Below, in pieces: positions 44,092 to 53,847 of a stretch of 64,000 nucleotides of DNA. The stretch covers positions 1 to 64,000 of the forward strand of contig NZ_LGDG01000216.1 of the NCBI RefSeq assembly GCF_001279775.1. Direction: 5' to 3'. The notes under the pieces are model-generated. The model was not told where the DNA came from, made no database searches, and saw nothing but the letters and a program-made list of their open reading frames with translations. Every line of letters begins with the position of its first letter. Position 1 is the first letter of the stretch. The position numbers and the translations under genes are program-made. Origin of the DNA: Streptomyces sp. MMG1533. Lineage in GTDB: Bacteria > Actinomycetota > Actinomycetes > Streptomycetales > Streptomycetaceae.

Positions 44092-45639
44092 ATGGCTGGG
44101 GTCGACGGGACCGACGGCGACGAGGGCGACGAGGGCGGGCGTGGCCCGTACGCCGCCGCCTCCGACGCACGCCTCACCGAACTCCTGCGCGCCGACACGA
44201 CCACCGCGTACCTGGCCCTCCAGGAACTCCGCGCCCGCCACCGCACACCGGTCCTCGCCTACGCCCGCCTGTACGCGACCAGCGATTCCGTCGCAGGGCA
44301 GTTGACCGGGGCGGTCTTCGCCCTCGCTGCCCGGGAGACGGCACGCGGCATCGACCCCGGCGTCCCGTGGCGGCACCGTCTCCTGCTGCTGACGGGACGG
44401 GTGGCCGCGTCCTGGCCCACGGACCAACGCGCGGCCGGCCTCGACGCGAGCCTGCTGCTGGTCCTGAACACGACGGCTGCGGATGTCCCCGTCCCGCCTC
44501 TCCTCGCCCCGTTCCAGTCGCTGCCGTCCCGGGCGCAGGGGCTGATCTGGTACGGCGTGGTGGAGCGGGAAACGCCGGAGCGAACGGCCGCCTACCTCGG
44601 CCTCACCCGCGAGGACGTGACGTACGGCACCGACCAGGCCCTCCAGTCCATGGCCCAGGCCTGCCTGCGCGCCCGCCTCGCGGCCTCCGAGGACCCTCGC
44701 TGCGGCGACTTCCGCCGGCTCATCGAGGAGTCCGTACGCCCGGACAACCCACGCGAGAGCCCCGACCTGCACGCCCACATGGCGCACTGCTCCCACTGCA
44801 CGACGGCGTACGAGGAACTGACCGCCCTGCGGGACGCGCCGCGCACGGTGCTGGCGGAGGGGCTGCTGCCGTGGGCGGGGACGGCGTATGCGGCGCGCGA
44901 GAGACGGGCCCGAAGCGTGGAGCCCCTTGCCCCGTCCGGCACTTGGCAGCCGTCCCGCCGCCTGGTGCTGACCTCGGCGGCGCTCGGTGTGGCGGTGGCA
45001 CCGCTGTTGGTGTTCCTGCTGACGCAGGGTGGCGGTTCGCCGTCGCAGGAGTCGGCAGGCGCCGCGGTGACCACGCCGTCGGACCCCCCTCCGGTGACGG
45101 TGACGGCGACGGTCTCGGCGACGCCGTCTCCATCGGCGGCGAACAAGTCGCCGTCGCCTTCCCCGACGACGACGAGGAGTTCGACCCCGACGAGGACGGC
45201 CTCGGCGAGCCCCGCACCGTCGCGGTCGCCGTTCCGCCCGCCGGGTGGGACGTACGCCCAAGTGGTGAACGTCGCCACGGGCCGCTGCCTGGACGTCTCC
45301 GGCTCCTTCGAGAACCGCACGGACGTCGTCACGGCCCCGTGCGACGCGTCCCCCTCCCAGCGCTGGCGCGTCGACGCCGGTCGAGGTGTCGTGCAATCGT
45401 CCGCCGACCCCGACTTCTGCCTCGACAGCCGAGGTGGCGTCGACAAGGGCGTCGGCATCTGGGAGTGCGACTCGGTGGAGGGCCGCAACGGCGACAACCT
45501 CAGGTTCACGGTGGACGACGACGGGGTGATCCGCCCGGCTGTCGCGATCGCGACGGCGCTCACGCCGGTGAGCGGCGGGCTGTCGTTGGAGCCGTTGAGC
45601 GGAGGCGGGGAGCAGGTGTGGCGGGCGGGAGCGGGCTGA
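44092..45639 (+). CDS. Sigma-factor-like/membrane/ricin-lectin composite protein
   Basis: 515 residues from ATG 44092, with GAGGAGG (44078-44084) seven bases upstream. Residues 15-215 resemble an ECF-sigma region (TAYLALQELRARHRTPVLAY; LPSRAQGLIWYGVVERETPERTAAYLGL as a region-4 HTH). HMAHCSHCTTAYEEL is a zinc-binding anti-sigma-type HxxxCxxC. A membrane helix at about 292-315, a Ser/Thr/Pro-rich linker and a ricin-type beta-trefoil (VATGRCLDVSGSFENRTD, DFCLDSRG, WECDSVEGRN) follow. So one polypeptide links an intracellular sigma-like part to an extracellular sugar-binding part. Confidence 0.8.
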   Translation: MAGVDGTDGDEGDEGGRGPYAAASDARLTELLRADTTTAYLALQELRARHRTPVLAYARLYATSDSVAGQLTGAVFALAARETARGIDPGVPWRHRLLLLTGRVAASWPTDQRAAGLDASLLLVLNTTAADVPVPPLLAPFQSLPSRAQGLIWYGVVERETPERTAAYLGLTREDVTYGTDQALQSMAQACLRARLAASEDPRCGDFRRLIEESVRPDNPRESPDLHAHMAHCSHCTTAYEELTALRDAPRTVLAEGLLPWAGTAYAARERRARSVEPLAPSGTWQPSRRLVLTSAALGVAVAPLLVFLLTQGGGSPSQESAGAAVTTPSDPPPVTVTATVSATPSPSAANKSPSPSPTTTRSSTPTRTASASPAPSRSPFRPPGGTYAQVVNVATGRCLDVSGSFENRTDVVTAPCDASPSQRWRVDAGRGVVQSSADPDFCLDSRGGVDKGVGIWECDSVEGRNGDNLRFTVDDDGVIRPAVAIATALTPVSGGLSLEPLSGGGEQVWRAGAG

Positions 45640-45703
45640 CTTTTGACCTCGCCACGGCGAGAGAGGCCAGGGCCCGATGTAAGGATTCCGGCGGCAGTGC
45701 CCG

Positions 45704-45960
45704 GTGATCTCCCTCAGCTACCTGCACCGAATCTTCGAGCAGTCGCAGGGCGAAACGGTCGCGGCCTGGATCCGACAGCCGACGGCTGGAGAGCGCCCGC
45801 CGCGACCTGGCGGCCCCCTCGCTGCACAAGACCCCGATCCACGCCGTCGCCGCCTGCTGGGGAATCCCCCGCGCCTCCGACTTCACCCGCGCCTTCCGAG
45901 CCGCCTACGGCCTCCCGCCCAAGGAATACCGGCTGCAGGCACTCTCCGCGCGGAAGTAGA
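45704..45960 (+). pseudogene. Truncated AraC-family regulator remnant
   Basis: Reads ISLSYLHRIFEQSQGET, then after WIRQ near 45778 an extra base shifts the frame to RRLESARRDLAAPSLHKTPI, WGIPRASDFTRAFRAAYGLP and PKEYRLQALSARK before TAG 45958-45960. These are the two HTH motifs of an AraC C-terminal domain. The sensory N-terminal domain and the first helix are missing. It is both truncated and frameshifted, so not functional. Confidence 0.75.
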
Positions 45961-46073
45961 CGCAACGCCAAGCAAGTGTGGACGGAGTGCCAACACAGCC
46001 GGACAACGTCCAGGCATTCTCGATCATGCGCAGGTCATCGACTTGGCGACCACCCTTGGGTCGTCTGCCGTCG

Positions 46074-46135
46074 CTGCGGCCCTGCTTTCGTGAGTTGCGA
46101 GTTCTTCGGGGGTACCCACGAAAGCAGGGCCGCAG
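46074..46135. repeat. Perfect 19-bp inverted repeat
   Basis: CTGCGGCCCTGCTTTCGTG (46074-46092) and CACGAAAGCAGGGCCGCAG (46117-46135) surround 24 bases. It lies just downstream of hutI's stop and could end the hut transcript, but no U-tract follows. It sits between the AraC remnant and hutI. Confidence 0.75.
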
Positions 46136-46157
46136 TCAGGCGGAGGGCGTTCGAAGC

Positions 46158-47333
46158 TCAGACCTCGCGCACGCCCCGCCGCCACACCCCACTCACCAGT
46201 GGCACCCCCGGCCGATACGCCAGATGCACATGGCTCGGCGCATCGAGAAGCGTCAGGTCGGCGTACGCCCCCGGCGTGAGATGGCCGACGTCCGTGCGGC
46301 GCAGGGCCCGCGCTCCGCCCGCCGTCGCCGACCACACCGCCTCGTCCGGCGTCATCCCCATGTCGCGTACCGCGAGCGCGATGCAGAAGGGCACGGACGA
46401 GGTGAAGGACGAGCCCGGGTTGCAGTCGGTCGACAGAGCGACCGTGACCCCCGCGTCGAGGAGGCGGCGGGCGTTCGGCCATTCGGCACGGGTGGAGAAC
46501 TCGGCGCCGGGGAGCAACGTGGCGACCGTACGGCCGCTCGCCAGCGCATCGACATCCGCGTCCGTCAGGTGCGTGCAGTGGTCGGCGCTGGCGGCGTCCA
46601 GTTCGACGGCCAGCTGCACGCCGGGACCGTACGACAGCTGGTTGGCGTGGATGCGCGGGTGCAGTCCCTTCGCCTTGCCCGCCGTGAGGATCGCGCGGGC
46701 CTGGTCGCCGTCGAAGGCGCCCTTCTCGCAGAAGACGTCGATCCAACGGGCGTACGGGGCACAGGCGTCGAGCATCTCGCCGGTGACGAGGGCGACGTAC
46801 GCGGCGGGGTCGTCGGCGTAGTCGGGGGAGACGATGTGGGCGCCGAGGTAGGTGACCTCGTCGGTGTGGGCGGCGGCGATGCGCAGGGCGCGGGACTCGT
46901 CGGCGACGGTCAGGCCGTAGCCGGACTTCGTTTCGAAGGTGGTCGTGCCCTGGCGGAGGGCTTCGGCGAGGTAGCGGGTGAGGTTGCGTTCGAGGGCGTC
47001 GTCGCTCGCGGCGCGGGTCGCGGCGACCGTCGTGCGGATGCCGCCCGCGCTGTACGAGCGCCCCGACATCCGGGCGTTGAACTCCGCCGTCCGGTCGCCC
47101 GCGAAGACCAGGTGGGAGTGGGAGTCGACGAAGCCCGGGAGGACCGCGCGTCCGGCGGCGTCGACGCGATTGTCAGTGGCGGGTGCTTTGCTTGATTCAC
47201 CGGTCCAAGCGATGCGGTCGCCGTCGATGACGACGGCCGCGTCCTGGATCAGACCGAGGGGGGAACCGTCACCGAGGGAGGGGTCGTTGGTGACCAGCGT
47301 GGCGATGTTGGTGATGACAGTGCTGCTGCTCAT
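46158..47333 (-). CDS. hutI: Imidazolonepropionase
   Basis: 391 residues, amidohydrolase superfamily. Metal-site motifs: [38 protein letters not shown] and [11 protein letters not shown]. It opens imidazolone-5-propionate to N-formimino-L-glutamate. ATG 47333 follows GAGGACACG. It is the last gene of the leftward hut operon, starting 38 bases after hutF's stop. Confidence 0.95.
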   Translation of the reverse strand: MSSSTVITNIATLVTNDPSLGDGSPLGLIQDAAVVIDGDRIAWTGESSKAPATDNRVDAAGRAVLPGFVDSHSHLVFAGDRTAEFNARMSGRSYSAGGIRTTVAATRAASDDALERNLTRYLAEALRQGTTTFETKSGYGLTVADESRALRIAAAHTDEVTYLGAHIVSPDYADDPAAYVALVTGEMLDACAPYARWIDVFCEKGAFDGDQARAILTAGKAKGLHPRIHANQLSYGPGVQLAVELDAASADHCTHLTDADVDALASGRTVATLLPGAEFSTRAEWPNARRLLDAGVTVALSTDCNPGSSFTSSVPFCIALAVRDMGMTPDEAVWSATAGGARALRRTDVGHLTPGAYADLTLLDAPSHVHLAYRPGVPLVSGVWRRGVREV

Positions 47334-47371
47334 CGTGTCCTCGTGGGCTGTGGCGTGGGGTTCGGTGGGAT

Positions 47372-48721
47372 TCAAGGGCGCAGGGCTTCCACGGCGGCCG
47401 CCAGCGCCTGCGGCACATCCGGTACGAGCGCGTGCGTCCCGTCGCGTACGACGTGCCGCCCGCCCACGATCGTGTGCCGCACGTCCGCTGCCGTCGCCGC
47501 GAATACGGCCGTCTCGGCGCCGAGCCTGGGCAGCGGCCCCGCTGTTCTGACCGAGTCGAGCGCGATCGTCGTGAGGTCGGCGAGCGCGCCGGGCTCGATG
47601 GTGCCCGCCTCGTCCCAGCCGAGGGCGGCGTGCCCGTCGGCGGAGGCGGCCCGCAGCAGGGCGGCGGCCGTCCAGTGGCCGCGGGTGCGGGTTCGCAGGC
47701 GCTCGTCGAGCTCCATCGCGCGTGCCTCTTCGAGCAGGTCGATGACGGCGTGGCTGTCGGAGCCGAGGGAGAGCGGGGAGCCCGCCTGCTGGAGGGCGGC
47801 TGCGGGGCCGATGCCGTCGGCCAGGTCGCGCTCCGTCGTGGGGCACATGCAGGTGCCGGTCCCCGAGTCGCCGAGCAGGGCGATGTCCTCGTCCGTGAGG
47901 TGCGTGTTGTGGACACCGGTGGTGCGCGGCCCGAGGACGCCGTGCTCGGCGAGGAGCCGCGCCGGCGTGCAGCCGTGCGCCTCCCGGCAGGCGTCGTTCT
48001 CGGCCGTCTGCTCGGACAGGTGCACATGGAGCGGGGCCCTCCGCTCCTCGGCCCACTGCGCCACTGTCGCCAACTGCCGGGCGGGCACGGCCCGTACGGA
48101 GTGAATGGCGGCCCCGATCCGCGCGTGATCCCGGTCCTTGAGAACTGAACAGCGTTCCGCCCAGGCGTCCGCGCTCCCGTCGGAGAAGCGGAGCTGGTGG
48201 GCGTTGGGCGGCTGTCCGAAGCCGGAGGAGAGGTAGGCGGTGTCGAGGAGGGTGATGCGAATACCGGCTTCGGACGCGGCGTCGACGAGGGCCTCGCCCA
48301 TCGCGTTCGGGTCGGCGTACGGGGTGCCGCCCGGGGCGTGGTGCAGGTAGTGGAACTCGCCCACGGCCGTCACGCCGGCCAGCGCCATCTCCGCGTACAC
48401 CGCGCGGGCGAGCGCGTGGTAGGTCTCCGGGGTCAGCCGGTCGGCGACGGAGTACATGACCTCGCGCCAGGTCCAGAAGGTGCCGGAGCCGACCTGGACG
48501 GTGCCGCGCAGGGCGCGGTGAAAGGCGTGCGAGTGGGCGTTCGCCAGGCCCGGGAGGGTCAGCCCGCGGAGGATCCCGGCGCCGGGGGGCGGGGTGGGGG
48601 CGTCCGTGCGTACGGCGGTGATGCGGCCGTCCGTGACCTCGACGACGACTCCCGGCTCGACGTGGGTGTCGAGCCAGGCGTGCTCCAGCCAGTACGTACG
48701 AGTCTGCTCCGTCGGCGTCAC
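47372..48721 (-). CDS. hutF: Formimidoylglutamate deiminase
   Basis: 449 residues, amidohydrolase superfamily. Motifs: [43 protein letters not shown] and [16 protein letters not shown]. HutF deiminates N-formimino-glutamate to N-formylglutamate and ammonia. GTG 48721 overlaps the preceding stop (48718-48720). The presence of HutF marks the N-formylglutamate branch of histidine breakdown. Confidence 0.92.
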   Translation of the reverse strand: MTPTEQTRTYWLEHAWLDTHVEPGVVVEVTDGRITAVRTDAPTPPPGAGILRGLTLPGLANAHSHAFHRALRGTVQVGSGTFWTWREVMYSVADRLTPETYHALARAVYAEMALAGVTAVGEFHYLHHAPGGTPYADPNAMGEALVDAASEAGIRITLLDTAYLSSGFGQPPNAHQLRFSDGSADAWAERCSVLKDRDHARIGAAIHSVRAVPARQLATVAQWAEERRAPLHVHLSEQTAENDACREAHGCTPARLLAEHGVLGPRTTGVHNTHLTDEDIALLGDSGTGTCMCPTTERDLADGIGPAAALQQAGSPLSLGSDSHAVIDLLEEARAMELDERLRTRTRGHWTAAALLRAASADGHAALGWDEAGTIEPGALADLTTIALDSVRTAGPLPRLGAETAVFAATAADVRHTIVGGRHVVRDGTHALVPDVPQALAAAVEALRP

Positions 48722-50016
48722 GTGCAGGCCAGCCCTTCCAGTACGTCGGCGAGTGCTCTCACCCCGGCCACGCAGTCGTCCTCCGCCGCGTACTCCGCCG
48801 GGGAGTGCGAGACGCCGGTGGGGTTGCGCACGAACAGCATGGCGGTCGGGATGCTCCCGGAGAGGATTCCGGCGTCGTGTCCGGCACCGGTACCCAGGAC
48901 GGGCACCTTCAGGTCGGTGTCCTTGCCCAGGATGCGGGCGAGTTCGTCGCGCAGGGCGTGGTCGAACTCGACGACGGGCGTGAAGGACTCACGGACGACG
49001 TCGAGGTCGACGCCGTGTGCGGCGGCGTACTCACGGGCGGCCTTCTCGACCCCACCGATCACACGGTCCAGGCTCTCCTGGTCGGCGGCGCGGGAGTCGA
49101 GCCAGCCGCGCACCAGGGAGGGGATGGCGTTGACGCCGTTCGGCTCGACGGCGATCTTGCCGAAGGTGGCTACGGCACCGGCGAGTCGGGCCTCCCGGCG
49201 GGCGGCGAGCACGGTTTCGGCGTACGACAGCATGGGGTCGCGCCGGTCGACCAGCCGGGTCGTCCCCGCATGGTTGGCCTCGCCCCGGAAGTCGAACCGC
49301 CACCGTCCGTGCGGCCAGATGGCGCCGGCGATGCCGACCCGGTCGCCGCTGAGGTCGAGCGCCCGCCCCTGCTCGACGTGCAGCTCGACGAAGGCGCCGA
49401 TGCGGGCGAGCCGCTCCGGGTCCGGCCCGATGGTCTCGGGGTCGTACCCGGCGGCCTCCATGGCCTGCGGCAGCGTGACCCCGTCGCCGTCGGTCAGCCT
49501 GTGTGCCCGCTCGACGGTGAGCTGCCCGGCGGCAAGACGCGACCCGACACAGGCGAGCCCGAACCGGGCGCCCTCCTCGTCCCCGAAGTTCACGATGGCG
49601 AGGGGCTTGGCGAAGGTGACCTGCCGCGCCCGGAGTTCATCAAGGGCGGCGAAGGAGGACACGACCCCGAGTGGCCCGTCGAAGGCCCCGCCATCGGGCA
49701 CGGAGTCGAGATGCGACCCGGTGACGACGGCATCCCCGGCACCGGGATCCCCCAGCCAGGCCCACTGGTTCCCGTTCCGGTCCAGCTCGTAGGTCAGTCC
49801 ACGTGCCTCGGCCTGCGCCTTGAACCAGGCCCTGCACTCGGCGTCTGCGCCGGTCCAGGCGAAGCGGCGGTAGCCGCCGGAGTCCGGGTGCCGGCCGATG
49901 GGGTGCAGCTCGCGCCACATCTCCTGGAAGGAACCGCCGGCCGGACCCGCGGACGGCGGCGAGACCTCAGCACCCACCGGGGAGTTGCCGCCACGCCCGC
50001 CCTCACGCTGGATCAC
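48718..50016 (-). CDS. M20-family amidohydrolase (allantoate/carbamoyl-amino-acid type)
   Basis: 432 residues. Zinc-site motifs [18 protein letters not shown] (His and Asp), [24 protein letters not shown] and [13 protein letters not shown]. Close homologues are annotated as allantoate amidohydrolase or N-carbamoylase. Its place between hutU and hutF, with 4-base overlaps at both ends, makes N-formylglutamate hydrolysis (the missing last step) a reasonable alternative substrate. This is inference. The GTG 50016 start overlaps the hutU stop. Confidence 0.8.
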   Translation of the reverse strand: MIQREGGRGGNSPVGAEVSPPSAGPAGGSFQEMWRELHPIGRHPDSGGYRRFAWTGADAECRAWFKAQAEARGLTYELDRNGNQWAWLGDPGAGDAVVTGSHLDSVPDGGAFDGPLGVVSSFAALDELRARQVTFAKPLAIVNFGDEEGARFGLACVGSRLAAGQLTVERAHRLTDGDGVTLPQAMEAAGYDPETIGPDPERLARIGAFVELHVEQGRALDLSGDRVGIAGAIWPHGRWRFDFRGEANHAGTTRLVDRRDPMLSYAETVLAARREARLAGAVATFGKIAVEPNGVNAIPSLVRGWLDSRAADQESLDRVIGGVEKAAREYAAAHGVDLDVVRESFTPVVEFDHALRDELARILGKDTDLKVPVLGTGAGHDAGILSGSIPTAMLFVRNPTGVSHSPAEYAAEDDCVAGVRALADVLEGLACT

Positions 50017-51677
50017 GCGTCGTCACCTTCGCGCATCGGGACGCGGACGCCCCGCTCGTCGGCCACCGACTCCGCGATGTCGTACCCCGCGTCCACGTGC
50101 CGGATGACCCCCATACCGGGGTCGTTGGTCAGAACCCGGCGGATCTTCTCCCCGCCCAGCTTCGTACCGTCGGCCACCGTCACCTGCCCGGCGTGGATGG
50201 ACCGCCCCATGCCGACGCCACCGCCGTGGTGGAGGGACACCCAGGACGCACCGGACGCCACGTTCACCATCGCGTTCAGCAGCGGCCAGTCGGCGATCGC
50301 GTCGGAGCCGTCGAGCATGGCTTCCGTCTCGCGGTACGGCGAGGCCACCGAACCGCAGTCGAGGTGGTCGCGGCCGATGGCCAGGGGCGCGGCCAGCTCG
50401 CCACTCGCGACCATGTCGTTGAACCGCTCGCCGGCCTTGTCGCGCTCGCCGTAGCCGAGCCAGCAGATACGGGCGGGCAGGCCCTGGAAGTGGACGCGCT
50501 CTCCGGCCATCTTGATCCAGCGGTGCAGGGACTCGTTCTCGGGGAAGAGGTCGAGGATCGCCTTGTCGGTCTTCGCGATGTCGGCCGGGTCGCCGGACAG
50601 CGCGGCCCAGCGGAAGGGGCCCTTGCCCTCGCAGAACAGGGGGCGGATGTAGGCGGGGACGAAGCCGGGGAAGGCGAACGCGCGGTCGTACCGGGCGAGT
50701 TGGGCCTCGCCGCGGATCGAGTTGCCGTAGTCGAAGACCTCCGCACCGGCGTCCATGAAGCCGACCATGGCCTCGACATGACGCGCCATCGACTCGCGGG
50801 CGCGGGTGGTGAAGCCCGCCGGGTCCTTGGCCGCGGCCGACGCCATGTCGTCGAAGTCGACGCCCACCGGGAGGTACGCCAGCGGGTCGTGCGCCGAGGT
50901 CTGGTCGGTGACGATGTCGACGGGGGCGCCCTCGGCGAGCATGCGCGGGAGCAGCTCGGCGGCGTTGCCGAGCAGGCCGATGGAGAGGGGGCGGCGGGCG
51001 TCGCGGGCCTCGACGGCCAGCTGGAGGGCGTGCTCCGGGGAATCGGCCTTGACGTCGAGGTAGCGGTGCTCGATGCGGCGCTCGATGGCGCGCGGGTCGC
51101 AGTCGATACAGATCGCGACACCGTCGTTCATGGTGACGGCGAGCGGCTGAGCGCCGCCCATGCCGCCGAGGCCGGCGGTGAGGGTGATCGTCCCGGCGAG
51201 GGTGCCGCCGAACTTCTTCGCGGCGACGGCGGAGAAGGTCTCGTAGGTGCCCTGGAGGATGCCCTGGGTGCCGATGTAGATCCAGGAGCCGGCGGTCATC
51301 TGCCCGTACATGGTCAGGCCGAGGGCCTCCAGGCGCCGGAACTCCTCCCAGTTGGCCCAGTCGCCGACGAGGTTGGAGTTGGCGATGAGGACGCGCGGGG
51401 CCCACTCGTGGGTCTGCATGACGCCGACGGGGCGGCCGGACTGGACGAGCATCGTCTCGTCCTGCTTGAGGGTACGCAGCGTGCGGACCATGGCGTCGAA
51501 GGAGCGCCAGTCGCGGGCCGCCTTGCCCGTGCCGCCGTAGACGACGAGCTTGTCGGGGTGCTCGGCGACCTCCGGGTCGAGGTTGTTCTGCAGCATCCGC
51601 AGAGCGGCTTCCTGCTGCCATCCCAGGGCGCTCAGTTCCGTACCGCGCGGCGCTCGTACGGGGCGGGGTCCTGACAT
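50013..51677 (-). CDS. hutU: Urocanate hydratase
   Basis: 554 residues, full family length. NAD-binding and catalytic motifs [53 protein letters not shown] and [13 protein letters not shown]. It converts urocanate to imidazolonepropionate. ATG 51677 follows AGGAGG. It leads the operon hutU, amidohydrolase, hutF, hutI. No histidase gene is in this operon. Confidence 0.96.
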   Translation of the reverse strand: MSGPRPVRAPRGTELSALGWQQEAALRMLQNNLDPEVAEHPDKLVVYGGTGKAARDWRSFDAMVRTLRTLKQDETMLVQSGRPVGVMQTHEWAPRVLIANSNLVGDWANWEEFRRLEALGLTMYGQMTAGSWIYIGTQGILQGTYETFSAVAAKKFGGTLAGTITLTAGLGGMGGAQPLAVTMNDGVAICIDCDPRAIERRIEHRYLDVKADSPEHALQLAVEARDARRPLSIGLLGNAAELLPRMLAEGAPVDIVTDQTSAHDPLAYLPVGVDFDDMASAAAKDPAGFTTRARESMARHVEAMVGFMDAGAEVFDYGNSIRGEAQLARYDRAFAFPGFVPAYIRPLFCEGKGPFRWAALSGDPADIAKTDKAILDLFPENESLHRWIKMAGERVHFQGLPARICWLGYGERDKAGERFNDMVASGELAAPLAIGRDHLDCGSVASPYRETEAMLDGSDAIADWPLLNAMVNVASGASWVSLHHGGGVGMGRSIHAGQVTVADGTKLGGEKIRRVLTNDPGMGVIRHVDAGYDIAESVADERGVRVPMREGDDA

Positions 51678-51737
51678 GGTCTGCCTCCTGGCTCCTGGTG
51701 GATTGCTCCCAGCGGATTTCTTACTGTCGATATTCAC

Positions 51738-51766
51738 ATCCTGGCGTTCTGAATAGAACTAGTCAA
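51738..51766 (-). promoter_or_regulatory. hut operon promoter with embedded dyad
   Basis: On the minus strand TTGACT (51766-51761) and CAGGAT (51743-51738) are spaced 17 bases, matching a vegetative promoter. GTTCT-N4-AGAAC (51746-51759) lies in the spacer, where a bound repressor would block the promoter. Confidence 0.55.
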
Positions 51767-51857
51767 TACGTTCCTGCGTCGGCGTGGGTGGGGCACGGAT
51801 GTTTCGCTGGACTCATAGGCGCGGGAATCGACGGGAAACGACAGGACGGGGGACGTT

Positions 51858-53252
51858 GTGGACAAGGGCAACAGCAGCGCGGGTGGACCGGGCGGCGACA
51901 CCGACGGAGAGCGGGCCGTCCGCCGGGACGAGGCCGTTCGCGCGGCCGTGGAGCAGGGGCTGCTCGGACCCGGCTCCCCCATAGTCGGCCTGCTGGACGT
52001 CACCGGCATCCGGGAGTCCGCGGCGGCGCTGCGCGCGGCCTTCGACGAGGTCACGGCGCCCGGCACGCCCGTGCTGCACGCCTTCGCGGTGAAGGCGACC
52101 CCACTGGTGCCGGTGCTGCGGCTGCTGCGGGAGGAGGGCATCGGCGCGGAGGTGGCGAGCCCGGGCGAACTGGCGCTGGCACGGGCGGCGGGACTGCCAC
52201 CCGGGCGGACGGTCCTGGACTCGCCCGCCAAGACTCCGGCCGAGCTGCGGGAGGCCCTGGCGCTGGGGATCGCCGTCAACGCCGACAACCCGCAGGAGCT
52301 GGATCGCATCGACGGTCTGATGAGGTCGGCGGCCAGTCGCTCCCCCATCGGGATCCGAGTGAACCCGCAGGTCGGGGCAGGGGCCATCGAAGCGCTCTCC
52401 ACCGCCACGGCGACCTCGAAGTTCGGGGTGGCCCTGCGCGACGAGGGGGCGCGCGAGTGGGTGGTGCGGGCGTACGCCGAGCGCCCCTGGCTGTCCCGGC
52501 TGCACGCGCACACCGGGTCGCAGGGCGTCCCGCTGTCACTGATGGCCGAGGGCGTGGCTGCGACGTACGCGCTCGCGGAGGAGATCAACCGGCGGATCGG
52601 GCGTCCGCAGATCGACACGATCGACATCGGCGGCGGGCTGCCGGTGAACTTCGCGTCGGACGTGACGACACCGACGTACGCGGACTACGCGCGGGTGCTG
52701 AAGGAGTCCGTGCCGGGGCTGTTCGACGGGCGGTACGGGCTGGTGACCGAGTTCGGGCGGTCGCTGCTGGCGAAGCACGGGACGGTGGTGGCGCGGGTCG
52801 AGTACGCCAAGAGCGCGGGCGGACGACCGGTCGCGGTGACGCACGCGGGCGTGCAGGTGGCGACACGGACGGTGTACGCGCCGGGGGCGTGGCCGCTCAG
52901 GATCGCCGCGTACGACGGCAAGGGGCGGCCCAAGGAGGGGCCCGAGGTGGTGCAGGACGTCGCCGGGCCGGCGTGCTTCGCGGGCGACCTGCTCGCCCAG
53001 GCGTATCCACTGCCGCTCCTCGAGCAGGGCGACTACGCGGCGGCGCTGGACACGGGCGCGTACTACTTCGCGCACCACTACGCGTACAACTCCCTCACCC
53101 GGCCCGGAATTTACGGTTTCGCGCCGGACGGGGCCGGGGGCACCGACTTCGCGACCGTGCGGGAGACGCAGACCGTCGAGGAGATCGTGGCCGAGTCGGG
53201 AGGGGCGCACGCCGCCGCGCTCACCACCCTCCGCACACCCGGGCGCCGTTGA
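51858..53252 (+). CDS. PLP-dependent alanine-racemase-fold decarboxylase
   Basis: 464 residues. Fold type III features: AFAVKATPLVPVLRLL (Lys forming the PLP Schiff base), RLHAHTGSQGVPL, IDTIDIGGGLPVNF (PLP phosphate) and VTEFGRSLLAKHG, then a C-terminal beta domain with VAGPACFAGDLLAQ and FAHHYAYNSL. The Cys-containing GPxCxxxD motif is as in diaminopimelate and ornithine decarboxylases, though substrate-specific residues are not identified. GTG 51858 follows GGGGGA. It is divergent from hutU. Confidence 0.82.
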   Translation: MDKGNSSAGGPGGDTDGERAVRRDEAVRAAVEQGLLGPGSPIVGLLDVTGIRESAAALRAAFDEVTAPGTPVLHAFAVKATPLVPVLRLLREEGIGAEVASPGELALARAAGLPPGRTVLDSPAKTPAELREALALGIAVNADNPQELDRIDGLMRSAASRSPIGIRVNPQVGAGAIEALSTATATSKFGVALRDEGAREWVVRAYAERPWLSRLHAHTGSQGVPLSLMAEGVAATYALAEEINRRIGRPQIDTIDIGGGLPVNFASDVTTPTYADYARVLKESVPGLFDGRYGLVTEFGRSLLAKHGTVVARVEYAKSAGGRPVAVTHAGVQVATRTVYAPGAWPLRIAAYDGKGRPKEGPEVVQDVAGPACFAGDLLAQAYPLPLLEQGDYAAALDTGAYYFAHHYAYNSLTRPGIYGFAPDGAGGTDFATVRETQTVEEIVAESGGAHAAALTTLRTPGRR

Positions 53253-53274
53253 CGCACCCCGGTGGATCTGGTGA

Positions 53275-53303
53275 TCAACTGTCCTGAGCACAGGGCCAGT
53301 TGA
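53275..53303. terminator. Weak hairpin after the PLP gene
   Basis: TCAACTG (53275-53281) and CAGTTGA (53297-53303) with an inner CCT/AGG pair form a stem. No strong U-tract follows. Confidence 0.4.
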
Positions 53304-53421
53304 CCCACCTTAGTCACTCGCCGCATGTTCCACCGGAAAATGCCAGAACCCTCACCCGCCGCGCACACGTTGCGTAGCTTCGGCGTCACTCAGCCGAACC
53401 CCAGGCGGGAGGGGAACCACG

Positions 53422-53847
53422 GTGCCCGGAATCGACGAGTGCCTGCTCGAAGCCATGCGACTGCCCGGTGCCCGGGGCGCCGCACTGGTCGACTGGACGA
53501 GCGGGCTGGCCCTGGGCGCCGTCGGGGAGTCCCCGGGCGGCGACCAGGAGACAGCCGCGGTGGAGGCCGCGGAGCTCGCCCGGCTCGCCGCCGAGCAGCA
53601 CGCCTTCGCACCTGACGACTACGACGAACACGACGATCACGACGAAGGAGGAAATGACGACGGCGCCGATCCGCCCGTCGAGGACCTGATCATCAGCAAC
53701 CGGGACAGCTACCACGTGCTGCGGTTCGTGCGGACGTCCTTCGACAGCAGCGTGTGTCTGCACCTGTGGCTGGCCCGCACGGAGGGCAACCTCGCGCTGG
53801 CCCGCATCCGGCTCGGCGAGATGGCCGGACGGCTGGTGCTGGGATGA
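53422..53847 (+). CDS. Roadblock/LC7-type protein 1
   Basis: 141 residues. The N-terminal GARGAALVDWTSGLALGAVG and C-terminal IISNRDSYHVLRFVR, CLHLWLARTEGNLALARIRL align with the protein at 55290. Between them is a very acidic insert (DDYDEHDDHDEGG). Roadblock domains dimerise and regulate small GTPases. GTG 53422 follows GGAGGGG. Its stop overlaps the next start (ATGA). Confidence 0.75.
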   Translation: MPGIDECLLEAMRLPGARGAALVDWTSGLALGAVGESPGGDQETAAVEAAELARLAAEQHAFAPDDYDEHDDHDEGGNDDGADPPVEDLIISNRDSYHVLRFVRTSFDSSVCLHLWLARTEGNLALARIRLGEMAGRLVLG

